64,000 nucleotides of DNA from Aquisalimonas lutea (GTDB lineage Bacteria; Pseudomonadota; Gammaproteobacteria; Nitrococcales; Aquisalimonadaceae), in NCBI RefSeq assembly GCF_030409225.1, contig NZ_JAUFPK010000001.1:1336730-1400729 (forward strand). The letters are read 5' to 3'. Numbering within the stretch: position 1 is the stretch's first letter; the number at the start of each line of letters is the position of its first letter. Position numbers and translations under genes: made by a program. The notes under the pieces are model-generated. The model did no database searches, was not told where the DNA came from, and was given only the letters and a program-made list of their open reading frames with translations. Shown here one piece after another: positions 44,034 to 53,768 of the stretch.

Positions 44034-46118
44034 TCATGCGCTCGGCAAGGGAAGCGGCGAGCGCCATTCCAGAAGCCAGTGGAAGTCTTCGCTCTGCAAG
44101 GGGACGCTGTAGTAGAAGCCCTGACCGACATGGCATCCCAGAGCAATCAGGGCGTCCTGCATCGCCTTCGTCTCGACGCCCTCGGGGATGACACTCGCCT
44201 CAAGGGTTTCGGCGAGGTTCATTACGATGCGCACGATTGCATGGCTGTAGCGATCCTCCAGCATATCGCGCACAAACCCCTTGTCGATCTTGATCTCGTC
44301 GAACGGGTATTTCTGCAAGTACATCAGCGACGAATAGCCCGTACCGAAATCATCCAGTGACAAACGCACGCCCAGCTCACGCAACTCGCGCAGTTGATCG
44401 AGCAGCTCGGCCGATTCAAGTGCGAAGACACTCTCGGTGATCTCGAGCGTGAGCGCGTCGGGTGAGAGTCGGTGGCGCTCAAGCGCGTCGCGAACGGTCT
44501 GCGTAAAGTCGCCGACCTGGAACTGGACGAGGGAGACATTGACGGCCATGTGGCCCACATTGAACCCTGCATCATGCCATTGACGCAGGTGCCGGCAGGC
44601 TTCGTTCAGGACCCATTCCCCGATGGGAATCATGAGCTGGCTTTGCTCGGCGATTTCGACAAAGACTGCCGGTGATTGCAACCCGCGCTCCGGGTGGTGC
44701 CAGCGCACGAGCGCTTCGCAGCCGGCCACCTCCCCGGTCTTTAGGACGACTTTCGGATGAAAGTGAAGCTCGAATTCGTTGTTGACGAGCGCATTGCGGA
44801 GCTCCTGGACAATGTCGATGCGCTGGCGCGTTGTCTCATAGAGGCTCTCCGTATAGGCGAACCACTGGCCGCTGGCGTTCGCACGTCCGTGGAACAGCGC
44901 GAGTTCCGCCTCCCGCAGGAGTGTCTCCGGGTCCCGTTGTCGGTCACCGAGCTCGGTGTATCCAAAATGGGCATTCGCTTCAACGGAGAGGCCGCTCAAT
45001 GAAAACGGGACATCAAAGGCCGCACCCAACGCTGATCGCATCTCGCCCGCAGATGCCTCATGGTTCGCAGGAAGGAAAACGACGAACTCGTCGCCGCCAA
45101 CACGACCGACCAGGGCGTTCTCGCCAGCGGCGCTCATGAGGCGTTCGCCAACCCGGACGAGGAAGGCATCGCCGGCGGCGTAACCATGGGCATCGTTGAT
45201 GTTCCATTGCTCGTCGATGTCCAGCATCACCATGGAGGCAGAACGTTGCCAGCCCTCCATCTGCAATCGCTCGGTGACCGCTCGAATGAAACCATTGCGG
45301 GAGAGCCGACCCGTGAGCTGGTCGTCGTAGGCAAGCCGATTGAGCTTTTCCTGCTGTTCGTCCAGGCGTGCTCGCGCTTGCTCCTGCTCATCGAGCAAAT
45401 CGTTAAAGCTGGCGGCCAGCATCGCCATTTCGTCGGTGCCCCGTATCCGCGCTCTTGCGCCCGAGTTGCCCCTTCGCACCCGGTTGACGGTTTGCGCGAT
45501 CGAGTGTGCCGGACCCCCAAGGCGGTGATGGATCAGGCCAAAGGCGGCGACGCAAAGGCCACCAAACAACAGGGCGGAGCCCGCGAACGTCCCGGTAATC
45601 CAGCGCGACTCTTGGGCGATGTCCTCACGGCGCTGCCGAACCAGTCGATCGAGGGCATGGTCGAGCGCAACACCGTGGCCTGCGATCTGATTCATGATAA
45701 TGCGGCTGCGCGCCGAGATGTCCAGCGGCGACAATGCACGGCTGGACCGGTTGCCTTCGGGTGAGGCCGGCTGTGCATCACTCGCCGCGGCGGAGCGTAG
45801 CACCTCGTGGATAAGGGCGATTTGCCTGGCACCCTGCGCTGCATTGGGGTAGGACGTGTCGAAGCGCTCCAGGCGCTCCTCGATCCGGCGGAGGTCGGCC
45901 TGGAACGCCTCCCACAAATCCGGATCGGCGCCAAAGAGCAGCAGGCTGTCGCTGGCGGCAGAGATGTCGTCGATCCGCTTGTTGAGTTCAAGCAATTCCG
46001 CGATCTCGGCGTTTTTCGTCTCCATTCGCTGGATGCTTGCCACGGCGACCACGGCGAGCGCAACGAGGCCGACAAGGCAGAAGACAATGCTGGCAATGGA
46101 GAGGTTGATGAGCCTCAC
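44034..46118 (-). CDS. Membrane GGDEF-EAL protein with periplasmic sensor and HAMP
   Basis: A 694-residue inner-membrane protein. TM1 is at 7-28, a mostly helical periplasmic part spans about 30-172, TM2 is at 173-196, and a HAMP-like linker follows. GGDEF at 341-345 is intact (VGRVGGDEFVVFL) but the product-inhibition RxxD is replaced by ENAL, and the usual LTGLPNR is LTGRLSR. The EAL domain has EAL at 468-470, LEITESVF, LSLDDFGTGYSS and PEGVET, so phosphodiesterase activity is likely. It overlaps the binding-protein gene by 4 bp and precedes kaiC by 56 bp. Confidence 0.92.
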   Translation of the reverse strand: MRLINLSIASIVFCLVGLVALAVVAVASIQRMETKNAEIAELLELNKRIDDISAASDSLLLFGADPDLWEAFQADLRRIEERLERFDTSYPNAAQGARQIALIHEVLRSAAASDAQPASPEGNRSSRALSPLDISARSRIIMNQIAGHGVALDHALDRLVRQRREDIAQESRWITGTFAGSALLFGGLCVAAFGLIHHRLGGPAHSIAQTVNRVRRGNSGARARIRGTDEMAMLAASFNDLLDEQEQARARLDEQQEKLNRLAYDDQLTGRLSRNGFIRAVTERLQMEGWQRSASMVMLDIDEQWNINDAHGYAAGDAFLVRVGERLMSAAGENALVGRVGGDEFVVFLPANHEASAGEMRSALGAAFDVPFSLSGLSVEANAHFGYTELGDRQRDPETLLREAELALFHGRANASGQWFAYTESLYETTRQRIDIVQELRNALVNNEFELHFHPKVVLKTGEVAGCEALVRWHHPERGLQSPAVFVEIAEQSQLMIPIGEWVLNEACRHLRQWHDAGFNVGHMAVNVSLVQFQVGDFTQTVRDALERHRLSPDALTLEITESVFALESAELLDQLRELRELGVRLSLDDFGTGYSSLMYLQKYPFDEIKIDKGFVRDMLEDRYSHAIVRIVMNLAETLEASVIPEGVETKAMQDALIALGCHVGQGFYYSVPLQSEDFHWLLEWRSPLPLPSA

Positions 46119-47185
46119 TGCACTGTCTCGCGGCTTCCGGTATGACTGGGGACGCCGACGGCGCCGGGGGCAAGAGAACGCAGTGGTCCCGCTTCGATGA
46201 GGTCGCGAACGCGCACTTCGGGATTAGCCATCTCGTAGCCCGCGCTCCGCGCCCAGTCCAGTTGCTGTTGAATGGTGGCGATTACCGTCCAGTTCAGGTT
46301 CAAGTGGAAGTCGAGTGCTTGCCACTGGTCTTCCACGTACCGAGTCTCCTGTCCCGTGTGGCGCCCGTAGGCGCGCAGGGCCACATTTGGCTCGTTGATG
46401 ATAAAAGCGATTGCTTTCTGATAGCCCGCTAAAAGGGCTTGGACGAGGTCCGAGTTCTCATTGACCGTGCGTCGCTGTGTGACAAGCACCCACTTCGCCG
46501 TGTACAGGTTGCTCCCTGGTAGAACGCGGACGCCTTCGCCGACGCGCTCCCGGAGCCGCGACGTCCAGGGCTCCCAAAGCACTGCTGCGTCAATATCGCC
46601 TTCGACCAGAGCATCGGCTAGTGCCGACGTGGGTTGGTCACTCAACACCGCATCGTCAGGCCCAATTTGGTGGTAGGTCGCGAACAGCCACCAAATGAAC
46701 TCCGCGTTGGTTCCGCGCATGAGCCCAACGCGGCGGCCGCGCAAGTCCTCGGGGTTGCGTATACCGGAACCATCCAGGGTGACAACCTGGTTGAGACGGG
46801 TGGAGTGCACCAGGCTTGCGAGGATCACCGGATCATCGGGCTGGCCGGGTGTTTTATCGGCGATGAAGTCCAGGGTGAGAGGCGTGAGCGCCATCAGGGC
46901 GAAATCGGTCTCTCCATCGCGCAGGCGCGCCAGGTTCTCTCGCCCCGACGCCGAGTACGCCACCGATATGGTGGGCCCCTCGGTGTCAAAAAATGCTCGG
47001 CGGTCCGCGATGACCGTGGGCAGGTCACCGAGATAGGACACGCCGGCGACGCGAACCTCTTCGCCAAGGTCGTTCGCGATGGCGGCACTACCGGCGATCA
47101 AAGCGATGACGCATGCGAAACAACGTGCAGCGAGGACTCCGGCTAACCGGGCCGGGGTGAAACATAACTGCGTGCGCGAGCCCAT
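46115..47185 (-). CDS. Periplasmic substrate-binding protein (NMT1/SsuA-like)
   Basis: A 356-residue exported protein. The start MGSRTQLCFTPARLAGVLAA is followed by a hydrophobic core and a cleavage region GSAAIANDL. The mature part is a type 2 periplasmic-binding fold as in nitrate, sulfonate and thiamine-precursor transporters: VRVAGVSYLGDLPTVIADRR, LRGRRVGLMRGTNAEFIWWL and DIDAAVLWEPWTSRL. No permease or ATPase gene is nearby. The stop overlaps the GGDEF-EAL start (ATGA), which suggests it feeds a ligand signal to that receptor rather than to a transporter. Confidence 0.85.
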   Translation of the reverse strand: MGSRTQLCFTPARLAGVLAARCFACVIALIAGSAAIANDLGEEVRVAGVSYLGDLPTVIADRRAFFDTEGPTISVAYSASGRENLARLRDGETDFALMALTPLTLDFIADKTPGQPDDPVILASLVHSTRLNQVVTLDGSGIRNPEDLRGRRVGLMRGTNAEFIWWLFATYHQIGPDDAVLSDQPTSALADALVEGDIDAAVLWEPWTSRLRERVGEGVRVLPGSNLYTAKWVLVTQRRTVNENSDLVQALLAGYQKAIAFIINEPNVALRAYGRHTGQETRYVEDQWQALDFHLNLNWTVIATIQQQLDWARSAGYEMANPEVRVRDLIEAGPLRSLAPGAVGVPSHTGSRETVQ

Positions 47186-47925
47186 TTCCCGACGAAAACC
47201 CAGCGTCGCCCAGGGATTGGCGGTTAACCTTGGTCGATGATGAAGAACTCCGTCACGGCGGGGCCATCGGCCGTGTCGAAACGCTTCTGATTTGGGAGGA
47301 TCTTCACCCTGCCACGGAGGCGGCGGAGGACGTTCAGAACCTGGTTGGCGAGACGTAAGCGGCAAGAAGGGAACCTATGGCATAAACGCGGGTGGACCTG
47401 CTGACGGAATCGAGGAAAACATTGTCAAGATTGCCATGAAACACCTTTGGAAAGTCTATAGCTTGTCCATTGTCGTTATCAAACGGATTGCGCGTTGGGA
47501 TGCGCTCACGAGCCCTGGGAGCGCGGACAAGGCGTTACCGTAGAATCTCCCAATGCTTGGCGTAGCGCCCCGCACTGCGCAGCTAGCGCGCCGCAGATCG
47601 TTGCGCCGGGCGCTGAGACGGTTGCCATCGCCGCCGAGGCGTCGCAGATAGTGGCCGCAGCGGAGCAGGTCTCTGTCACGGCGGTGGAGACGACCCGTAA
47701 CAGCACACCATGAAGGCGACTGCGGTGAGCGGCTATGATCGAACCGAGGAAAGCGTCGGCGAGTTCCTCGGACCCCGGCGGATGAGGCTGGGGCAGCACT
47801 CCGCTACTCTCAAGTTCTGATCTTTCTTGCCGATCCCTGCGATGCAAGTTGCGGCCATACGGTCACCTGGGTCCGCAGCGTCGCGAAAGACGATATAAGT
47901 TCTTGCCAAGTTTCGGGGACAAGCG
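47186..47925. other. Divergent intergenic region
   Basis: About 740 bp between the minus-strand operon and the plus-strand chemoreceptor gene. It must hold both promoters. A plus-strand frame near 47550-47710 reads Ala/Val-rich sequence (APQIVAPGAETVAIAAEAS) but has no good start and is not called. I see no clear promoter boxes. Confidence 0.4.
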
Positions 47926-49551
47926 ATGAACAACCTCAGGATCGGCGTGCGTCTCGGGCTCGGGTACGCCCTTGTAATTGCCATACTCGTGGCAGTCGTG
48001 ATCGTGGCTCTGATCAACTTTGCTCGCACGACGGACGCTGTAGATATCAACGAGCACACGTACGACGTCATCGGGTATGCCGACGACACGTTGCAGACGC
48101 TGCTCAATATCCAGGGCGCCGAACGCGGCTACATGGCCACCGGCAACGACGAGTTTCTTCAGCGATACCGCAGCGGTCGCGAGCAGATAGAGAATCAGTT
48201 CCAACAGCTTCGCGAGGAGATGTCGGATCTGCCGCGGCTCAACGAGCAAATGGACCGTCTAGAAGGCGCGTACGATACGTGGATGAACGACCACATTGCT
48301 CCCGGCGTCGAAGCGCGCGCCAATGCGGAACCCGGCACCGCCGCGTTCCGGGAATTGGCCGTTGGCATGGGCGAAGGCCGGGAGATCATGCAGGAGATGC
48401 GTGCCGCCCTCGGCGAGTTCATCGACATCGAGCGGGAGCTTCTCGCCGAGCGCTCCGCGGCGGTTACCAGACTGGAGAACCAAACGCGCTACATGCTGCT
48501 GGGAGGTGCCCTCGCTGGCATCCTGCTCTCCGGCGGTGCCGGCTGGTTTATCACCACCTCTGTGACGCGACCGCTGCAGCACGCCGTCGGCGTAGCTAAC
48601 CGCATTCGTAACGGTGATCTCACAGTGGCATGCGAGAGTACGGCGCGGGACGAAACCGGACAGCTTCTCAACGCCATGCATGGCATGGCCGACCGGCTGC
48701 GAAGCATGATGCAGCGGATCAATGATGCTGCCACCCGTGTTGCAAGCTCCGCGGAAGAAATGTCGGCTACGGCAGAACAGACCCGGCAGGGCGCCGAGAA
48801 GCAGAGCGACCAAACCGCCCAAGTGGCCACTGCCATGAACCAAATGACCAGCACGGTTCAGGAAGTAGCGCGGAACACTCAGGAGACTTCCGACGCTGCG
48901 AACGAGGCAAGCACCAAGGCGGACGAGGCCCGCGAGGTGGTGGCCGAATCGTCCCAGGCGATCAATCAGCTCTCCTCGGAGGTCCGCGATGCCGCCGACA
49001 TTATTCGGGAGCTCGAGCAGCAAGGCGAGAATATCGGTCGCATCCTCACGGTTATCCGAGGCATCGCCGAGCAGACCAATCTGCTCGCACTCAATGCCGC
49101 CATTGAAGCAGCGCGGGCCGGCGAGCAGGGACGCGGCTTCGCCGTAGTCGCCGACGAGGTGCGCAACCTGGCCAGCAACACCCAGAACTCCATCGGTGAA
49201 ATCGACGGCATCATCGAGAAGCTCCAGGATGGCACCCAGCGAGCGGTGCAGGTCATGGAGCGCGGCACCGAGAGCGCTGAGACCAACGTTCAGGAGTCCC
49301 AGCGCACCGTGGCGGCGCTCGACAGCATTTCCGAGGTAGTTAACCGCATCACGGACATGGCGGGTCAGGTAGCGAGTGCTGTGGAGGAGCAGTCCTCCAC
49401 AGCCGAGGACATCAACCGCAACGTGACTTCCATCAACGAGGTGGCTGCTGAGACGAGTACCGCAGTAAACGAAGCGACCGGCGCTAGTCAGGAACTTTCA
49501 CGGTTGGCCTCCGAGCTGCAGGAACTGGTCAGCGAATTCCGGGTTCGCTGA
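47926..49551 (+). CDS. Methyl-accepting chemotaxis protein (CHASE3-HAMP)
   Basis: A 541-residue chemoreceptor. TM1 is at about 12-32 and TM2 at about 188-208; the periplasmic part between them resembles CHASE3 ([20 protein letters not shown]). A HAMP domain follows TM2. The signalling tip [20 protein letters not shown] and [20 protein letters not shown] is fully conserved. No CheB/CheR docking pentapeptide is visible at the end (EFRVR). No other chemotaxis gene is nearby. It is divergent from the Kai operon. Confidence 0.93.
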   Translation: MNNLRIGVRLGLGYALVIAILVAVVIVALINFARTTDAVDINEHTYDVIGYADDTLQTLLNIQGAERGYMATGNDEFLQRYRSGREQIENQFQQLREEMSDLPRLNEQMDRLEGAYDTWMNDHIAPGVEARANAEPGTAAFRELAVGMGEGREIMQEMRAALGEFIDIERELLAERSAAVTRLENQTRYMLLGGALAGILLSGGAGWFITTSVTRPLQHAVGVANRIRNGDLTVACESTARDETGQLLNAMHGMADRLRSMMQRINDAATRVASSAEEMSATAEQTRQGAEKQSDQTAQVATAMNQMTSTVQEVARNTQETSDAANEASTKADEAREVVAESSQAINQLSSEVRDAADIIRELEQQGENIGRILTVIRGIAEQTNLLALNAAIEAARAGEQGRGFAVVADEVRNLASNTQNSIGEIDGIIEKLQDGTQRAVQVMERGTESAETNVQESQRTVAALDSISEVVNRITDMAGQVASAVEEQSSTAEDINRNVTSINEVAAETSTAVNEATGASQELSRLASELQELVSEFRVR

Positions 49552-49623
49552 ACCTATCACACCGGCGATGCAGTGGCGCAGCCACGCTTACTCCAGCGGC
49601 CCCTGCACCGCCGGCAACCCACG

Positions 49624-49810
49624 TCAGCGTCTCAGGCGCCGGCCTGCCCGCACGAATAGGGGTTTCCCCAGACAGTTTTCCAATTGCTTGATCCGGTGAC
49701 TGACAGCGCTATGGCTGATGCGGAACTCCGCCGCCGGCCGGGAGAAGCTGTTCGGCCGAGCGATGGCATCGAAAACGTGCAGCGTCGGCAGAGGTAGTAA
49801 ACGGCTTCAA
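49624..49810 (-). pseudogene. LysR-type regulator remnant (HTH part only)
   Basis: On the minus strand LPPLPTLHVFDAIARPNSFS-like sequence and AEFRISHSAVSHRIKQLENC, then LGKPLFVRAGRRLR, match the winged-helix domain of GcvA-like LysR proteins. The frame lacks a start codon and stops at 49624 directly after the HTH; the effector domain is missing. Confidence 0.6.
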
Positions 49811-49814
49811 GGGG

Positions 49815-50036
49815 TTAGAACCCCAAGAGGTGCTGCTCAAAACTCTCGAGTTCGTCCTCGTCTGATCCTGCAGATGCGGTCGTTCGTCGTGCAATCTTCT
49901 CTTCGACGGCGGTCCGCAACGTGCGCAAAAAGCCATTGGGCCATTCGCCACGGTCCGTGATCCTGGTTCGAAGCCGCTCGGTCAGCTGCAATTTCTCTGA
50001 AGGATTGGTGGCCGAGCGTGCGGCATGATCGGCCAT
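49815..50036 (-). CDS. Possible small acidic-tailed protein
   Basis: A 73-residue frame from ATG 50036: MADHAARSATNPSEKLQLTE, then a basic middle and an acidic end DEDELESFEQHLLGF. Composition looks coded, but no family is recognised and the upstream bases give no clear ribosome-binding site. The stretch 50037-50279 shows nothing else. Confidence 0.35.
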   Translation of the reverse strand: MADHAARSATNPSEKLQLTERLRTRITDRGEWPNGFLRTLRTAVEEKIARRTTASAGSDEDELESFEQHLLGF

Positions 50037-50279
50037 GTAGGGAGGGTACTGGTCCAAAGATCGAAGGGGTGGCGCCCGTAGCGTACCTCCACGGCGCCCG
50101 CCTCTCCCCACGGTCCGGAACGACTTCGCATTAATGGGGATTGCCCGGTACGTACGTTCCAGGATCCTGAAAACTGCGACTCGGTTCGCTTTTTTTCTCT
50201 GCGTGCCGCTGGTAGTTCTGCGCATACCGGCATCGAACCAACCAACAACCATGCCGGCAAGAACAACGAGGGCAGGGCA

Positions 50280-51782
50280 GTGACAAATGACAAGAGCACG
50301 GGCGCGCTCCCCGCTTGGGCGGCGCTGACGGGGGGGTGCGTACTGCTCGTCGGGTGTGCCGGACCGCAGGCGACGCCGGAAGAGCGAGCCCAGATGGTTC
50401 TGGATCTGAATCGGCAGCAGTACCAGGCCTCGCTCGAGGAGGGACCGCCGGCCCTTGGGACTCCGCGGCTGGAGGCATGGCAAGAGCAGTTCCAGGCCGA
50501 TTTCGAGCGCTTCGGCCGGTCGCAGGAGGCGTTGTACTCATCGGCGGACGTCGGCGTCTGCGAGCTGACCCGGGAGCAGGCCTACCGGGCGGCCCTGGGT
50601 GTGACATTGGAGGAGCGCTCCGCGGAGATGCGCCGGGCGAACGAGCGGCACAAGGCGTTCGAGGTGACGTTCTACGAGTCCACGTTTCGTGCCGTGGTCC
50701 TGGAGGGCACCTGCGGGCCGGACGGGCTTGAGGGGGAGGCCGTCGCCTCCATGCGGTTGCCGGAGATTTACCAGTGGTCCGGCTCCGGTGGTTCGCATGC
50801 CGAACTCTCCGACACGGCGTACCGCGTGCGCGGAACGTTCGAGGCGGGCGAGCCGGTAGGTGAACACGCCGCTCTCGCCGTGTCCACCAACGCCAAGGGG
50901 ACGTTCGCCGGTGGCACGTTCCGGGCCGGCACCTATGATGGCCTCTGGCTGCAGGCCATGAAAACCGAGCCTGCCGCGGCCTATTACTACAGTGACTACA
51001 GTGCATCGGGCGAGGTGGAGCAGCAGGTGATCTTCCGCCGCCATCCGACCAACGGTGCGGCGACGACGCGGGTGAACACCCGCACGTCGCCGCGCTCACG
51101 CGATGTGCGTATGTACCAGGGCGCCAACCTGTTGAAGGAGTTCAGCGAGCTCGATGACGCCTTCCACGGCTGGGCGATCACGTACAACACGGCCGACCGA
51201 AGCGTGTGGTTCCGGCGTTGCTATCAGAACGGGGAGCACATCGAGGAGGCCGCCTCGTGCCCTGGCCCGTACCTGGCCATTCTCGCCGAGCAGGGCGGCG
51301 AGATCAGTGAGGACGAGCGCGCACGCACCCGCGGCCTGGTCATCGAGGGCACCGCCGGGCGCTACATGAGCCCATTCACCCGCGACGACACGGTGGCGGA
51401 GTGGGTAAACCAGGCGCAGAACGTCTCCATGGGCGCGACCGCCGGCTCGGCGGTGGGCGCGGCGGCCGGGGTCGCTGGCGCGGGCGCGGTGATGAGCGAG
51501 CTGGGCGAAGGCATGGGCGGCGCCGGTGGGCTCCTGTTCGCCGCTGCCGGTGCAATTATCGGCTCCGCCGCCGGCGAGGAAGCGGGTCGCCAGACCGCGC
51601 TTGACGCCATCGGCGGCGAGGCCTTCCTGCGTGAGACCTCGGATCGCTCGTTCGCGTCGCTGGACCACATGGCGCGCTATTTGATCGCGCACTACCACGA
51701 CAACCCGAACCTGGAGGCGGTCATGCGGGCGACGGTGGACGTCTATCCGGAGTTTGCCGCCGCGGTGGCGCGCGTGCAGTGA
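50280..51782 (+). CDS. Large envelope lipoprotein of unknown function
   Basis: A 500-residue protein starting at GTG. The signal peptide ends with a lipobox LLVGC (about Cys26). The middle is beta-rich with aromatic and Gly-Thr repeats (GTFAGGTFRAGTYDGLWLQ), and residues about 395-440 are a Gly/Ala-rich hydrophobic stretch (GATAGSAVGAAAGVAGAGAV), like glycine-zipper proteins. It is the first of five co-directional genes that include LpoB and YcfL relatives. No family name can be given. Confidence 0.75.
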   Translation: MTNDKSTGALPAWAALTGGCVLLVGCAGPQATPEERAQMVLDLNRQQYQASLEEGPPALGTPRLEAWQEQFQADFERFGRSQEALYSSADVGVCELTREQAYRAALGVTLEERSAEMRRANERHKAFEVTFYESTFRAVVLEGTCGPDGLEGEAVASMRLPEIYQWSGSGGSHAELSDTAYRVRGTFEAGEPVGEHAALAVSTNAKGTFAGGTFRAGTYDGLWLQAMKTEPAAAYYYSDYSASGEVEQQVIFRRHPTNGAATTRVNTRTSPRSRDVRMYQGANLLKEFSELDDAFHGWAITYNTADRSVWFRRCYQNGEHIEEAASCPGPYLAILAEQGGEISEDERARTRGLVIEGTAGRYMSPFTRDDTVAEWVNQAQNVSMGATAGSAVGAAAGVAGAGAVMSELGEGMGGAGGLLFAAAGAIIGSAAGEEAGRQTALDAIGGEAFLRETSDRSFASLDHMARYLIAHYHDNPNLEAVMRATVDVYPEFAAAVARVQ

Positions 51783-51890
51783 GTCACCACCCCGCCTTTC
51801 AGTGTCTAGCGGCGGTCACCGTCGCGCTCCATCCCGCGATCCAGGAACTCCTGGCGCAGGTCGACGAATCCCTTTGAACGGAGAGATGCC

Positions 51891-52544
51891 ATGACACGAT
51901 TCACTCTTCCCGCCGGTGCCGCGCGTGCCCTTGTACCGGTTGCCGCGGCGGCGCTGCTCGCCGGCTGTGCCGGCAACCAGGTGGAGAACGTGGCGGGTAC
52001 GCCAACCGTGTATGAAGACCCGGAGACCACCGGCCGGGTGGGCGGTGTCGGCATCGAGAGCCAGGACGTGGTCGCCATGACCGACGAGATGATGCGCGAC
52101 ATGCTGCGCAACCGCATGCTCGCGGGCCGCGACGTGCCGCCGCGGGTGATCATCGACAACGCCTATCTGGACAACGAGAGCTCGTCGGTGATCAACACCA
52201 ACCAGCTCACCGACCGCCTGCGTATCGAGCTCAACCGCGCGGCCAACGGGCGCATGGTCTTCGTCTCCCGCGAGTCCGCAGACATGGTGCAGCAGGAGCG
52301 CGACGCCAAGCGCGACGGCGTGGTCGACAGCGGCACCATTCGGGAGACCGCCGCTCAGGCGGGGGCCGACTACCGGCTGCGCGGGCGCATCACCTCCCTT
52401 GACGCGGTGGACCGCGACAGCCAGACGCAGTCGCGCTACACGCAGGTGACATTCGAGATGGTGGACCTGGAACTGGGCACGATCGTGTGGAGTGGCCTCT
52501 ATGAGATGCGCAAAGCCGCGCAGGACAATGTCCTGTATCGCTAA
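51891..52544 (+). CDS. lpoB: LpoB-like penicillin-binding protein activator
   Basis: A 217-residue outer-membrane lipoprotein. The lipobox is LLAGC. The globular part has PRVIIDNAYLDNESSSVINT, the conserved TDRLRIELNRAANGRMVFVS and ADYRLRGRITSLD, as in LpoB. In Escherichia coli LpoB activates PBP1b from the outer membrane. It is followed by a COG3014-like lipoprotein and YcfL, an arrangement known from other gammaproteobacteria. Confidence 0.85.
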   Translation: MTRFTLPAGAARALVPVAAAALLAGCAGNQVENVAGTPTVYEDPETTGRVGGVGIESQDVVAMTDEMMRDMLRNRMLAGRDVPPRVIIDNAYLDNESSSVINTNQLTDRLRIELNRAANGRMVFVSRESADMVQQERDAKRDGVVDSGTIRETAAQAGADYRLRGRITSLDAVDRDSQTQSRYTQVTFEMVDLELGTIVWSGLYEMRKAAQDNVLYR

Positions 52545-53751
52545 CCGGTACGGCCTGCTGGTCGCTGCCGGTACAGGGGTGCTCCTCGCCGCGTGCGCCA
52601 CCGGACCCAAGGAGTACGAGAGTGCGACTCTGTCGCAGGCGCAGCGCGACCATGTGGCTGCGCAGCCGCCGGCGTTGCGCTCGCACTACCAGACCCTCTA
52701 CGAGGAGGGCCGGCGCAACGAGGTCCTCAACCTCATGGAGGTCGGGCTGCATGCCTACCGCAACGACCACTTCACGGAAGCGCGGCGGGCGTTCAACGAG
52801 GCCCGGTTGAACATCGAGAGCGTCTACGCGGACAACGAGGCCGCCCGGCGTGCGCGCAGCCGCTGGTATGAGGAAGCGGAGAAGGACTTCAAGGGCGAGC
52901 CGTATGAGCGCTCAATGGTTTATTTCTACCTGGGGCTGCTGTTTCTCCAGGACGGCGATTACGGCAACGCCCGCGCAAGCTTTCTTGGCGGTCTGCTCCA
53001 GGACGCCTTTGCCGAGGAAGAGCAGCACAGCGCCGATTTTGCCTCGTTGCTCTATCTCATGGGGTGGGCGGCGCAAAAGATGGGCAGCACCCAGCTCGCC
53101 GAAGAGCACTTCCAGGAACTGCAGGCGTTCCGGCCGGACGCGCCCATCCCGGAGCCCCGGCACAATGTGCTGCTGGTGGCCGAGACGGGCACGGCGCCGC
53201 GCAAACTCGCCGACGGTGTCGGCCACTACCAGCTCGTCTACCGGCGCGGGCGGGGCTTCGACGACACAGGCGCCGAGCTGGCGAGCGGCGACGGCTGGCA
53301 GCCGCTCTACCCAATCGAGGATGTCTTCTTCCAGGCGTCCACCCGCGGCGGGCGCGCCATCGACCGGATTGTCGAGGGCCAGGTGGAGTTCAAGTCCGAT
53401 ACGGCGGAGGTCGGTGCCAACCTGAGCGACATCAGCCGCAATAACACGCTGGCCGGCCTGAGTGCTGCCGGAGGGGGCGTGCTTGCCGCGGGCTACGCCA
53501 CTGTCACGCTGGTCAGCGTTGCGGCTCAGGGGCTGTCGGCTTCCTCAAACGTGCGCGCGGACACACGCTACTGGGCGAGTCTCCCGGATACGCTCCATAT
53601 CCTGCCGCTGCAGGTCGCCCCCGGCGAGGAGCTTGCCGTGCGGTTCGTCGACGACGACGGCACGCCCGTGGGCGCGCCGATGCAGGCGGCCGTGCACTTC
53701 GACGACCAGGGCAACGGGCTGGCGTACATCAGCTCCCGCCAGGACAACTGA
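52528..53751 (+). CDS. COG3014-like lipoprotein with TPR-type repeats
   Basis: A 407-residue lipoprotein. The lipobox is LLAAC; helical repeats follow (FTEARRAFNEARLNIESVYA and MVYFYLGLLFLQDGDYGNAR), then a beta-rich C-terminal half. ATG 52528 overlaps the lpoB end by 17 bp and has AGGACA upstream. The linkage to LpoB and YcfL suggests a role in cell-wall or outer-membrane maintenance. Confidence 0.8.
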   Translation: MSCIANRYGLLVAAGTGVLLAACATGPKEYESATLSQAQRDHVAAQPPALRSHYQTLYEEGRRNEVLNLMEVGLHAYRNDHFTEARRAFNEARLNIESVYADNEAARRARSRWYEEAEKDFKGEPYERSMVYFYLGLLFLQDGDYGNARASFLGGLLQDAFAEEEQHSADFASLLYLMGWAAQKMGSTQLAEEHFQELQAFRPDAPIPEPRHNVLLVAETGTAPRKLADGVGHYQLVYRRGRGFDDTGAELASGDGWQPLYPIEDVFFQASTRGGRAIDRIVEGQVEFKSDTAEVGANLSDISRNNTLAGLSAAGGGVLAAGYATVTLVSVAAQGLSASSNVRADTRYWASLPDTLHILPLQVAPGEELAVRFVDDDGTPVGAPMQAAVHFDDQGNGLAYISSRQDN

Positions 53752-53768
53752 ATCGAGGAGAGATCAGC

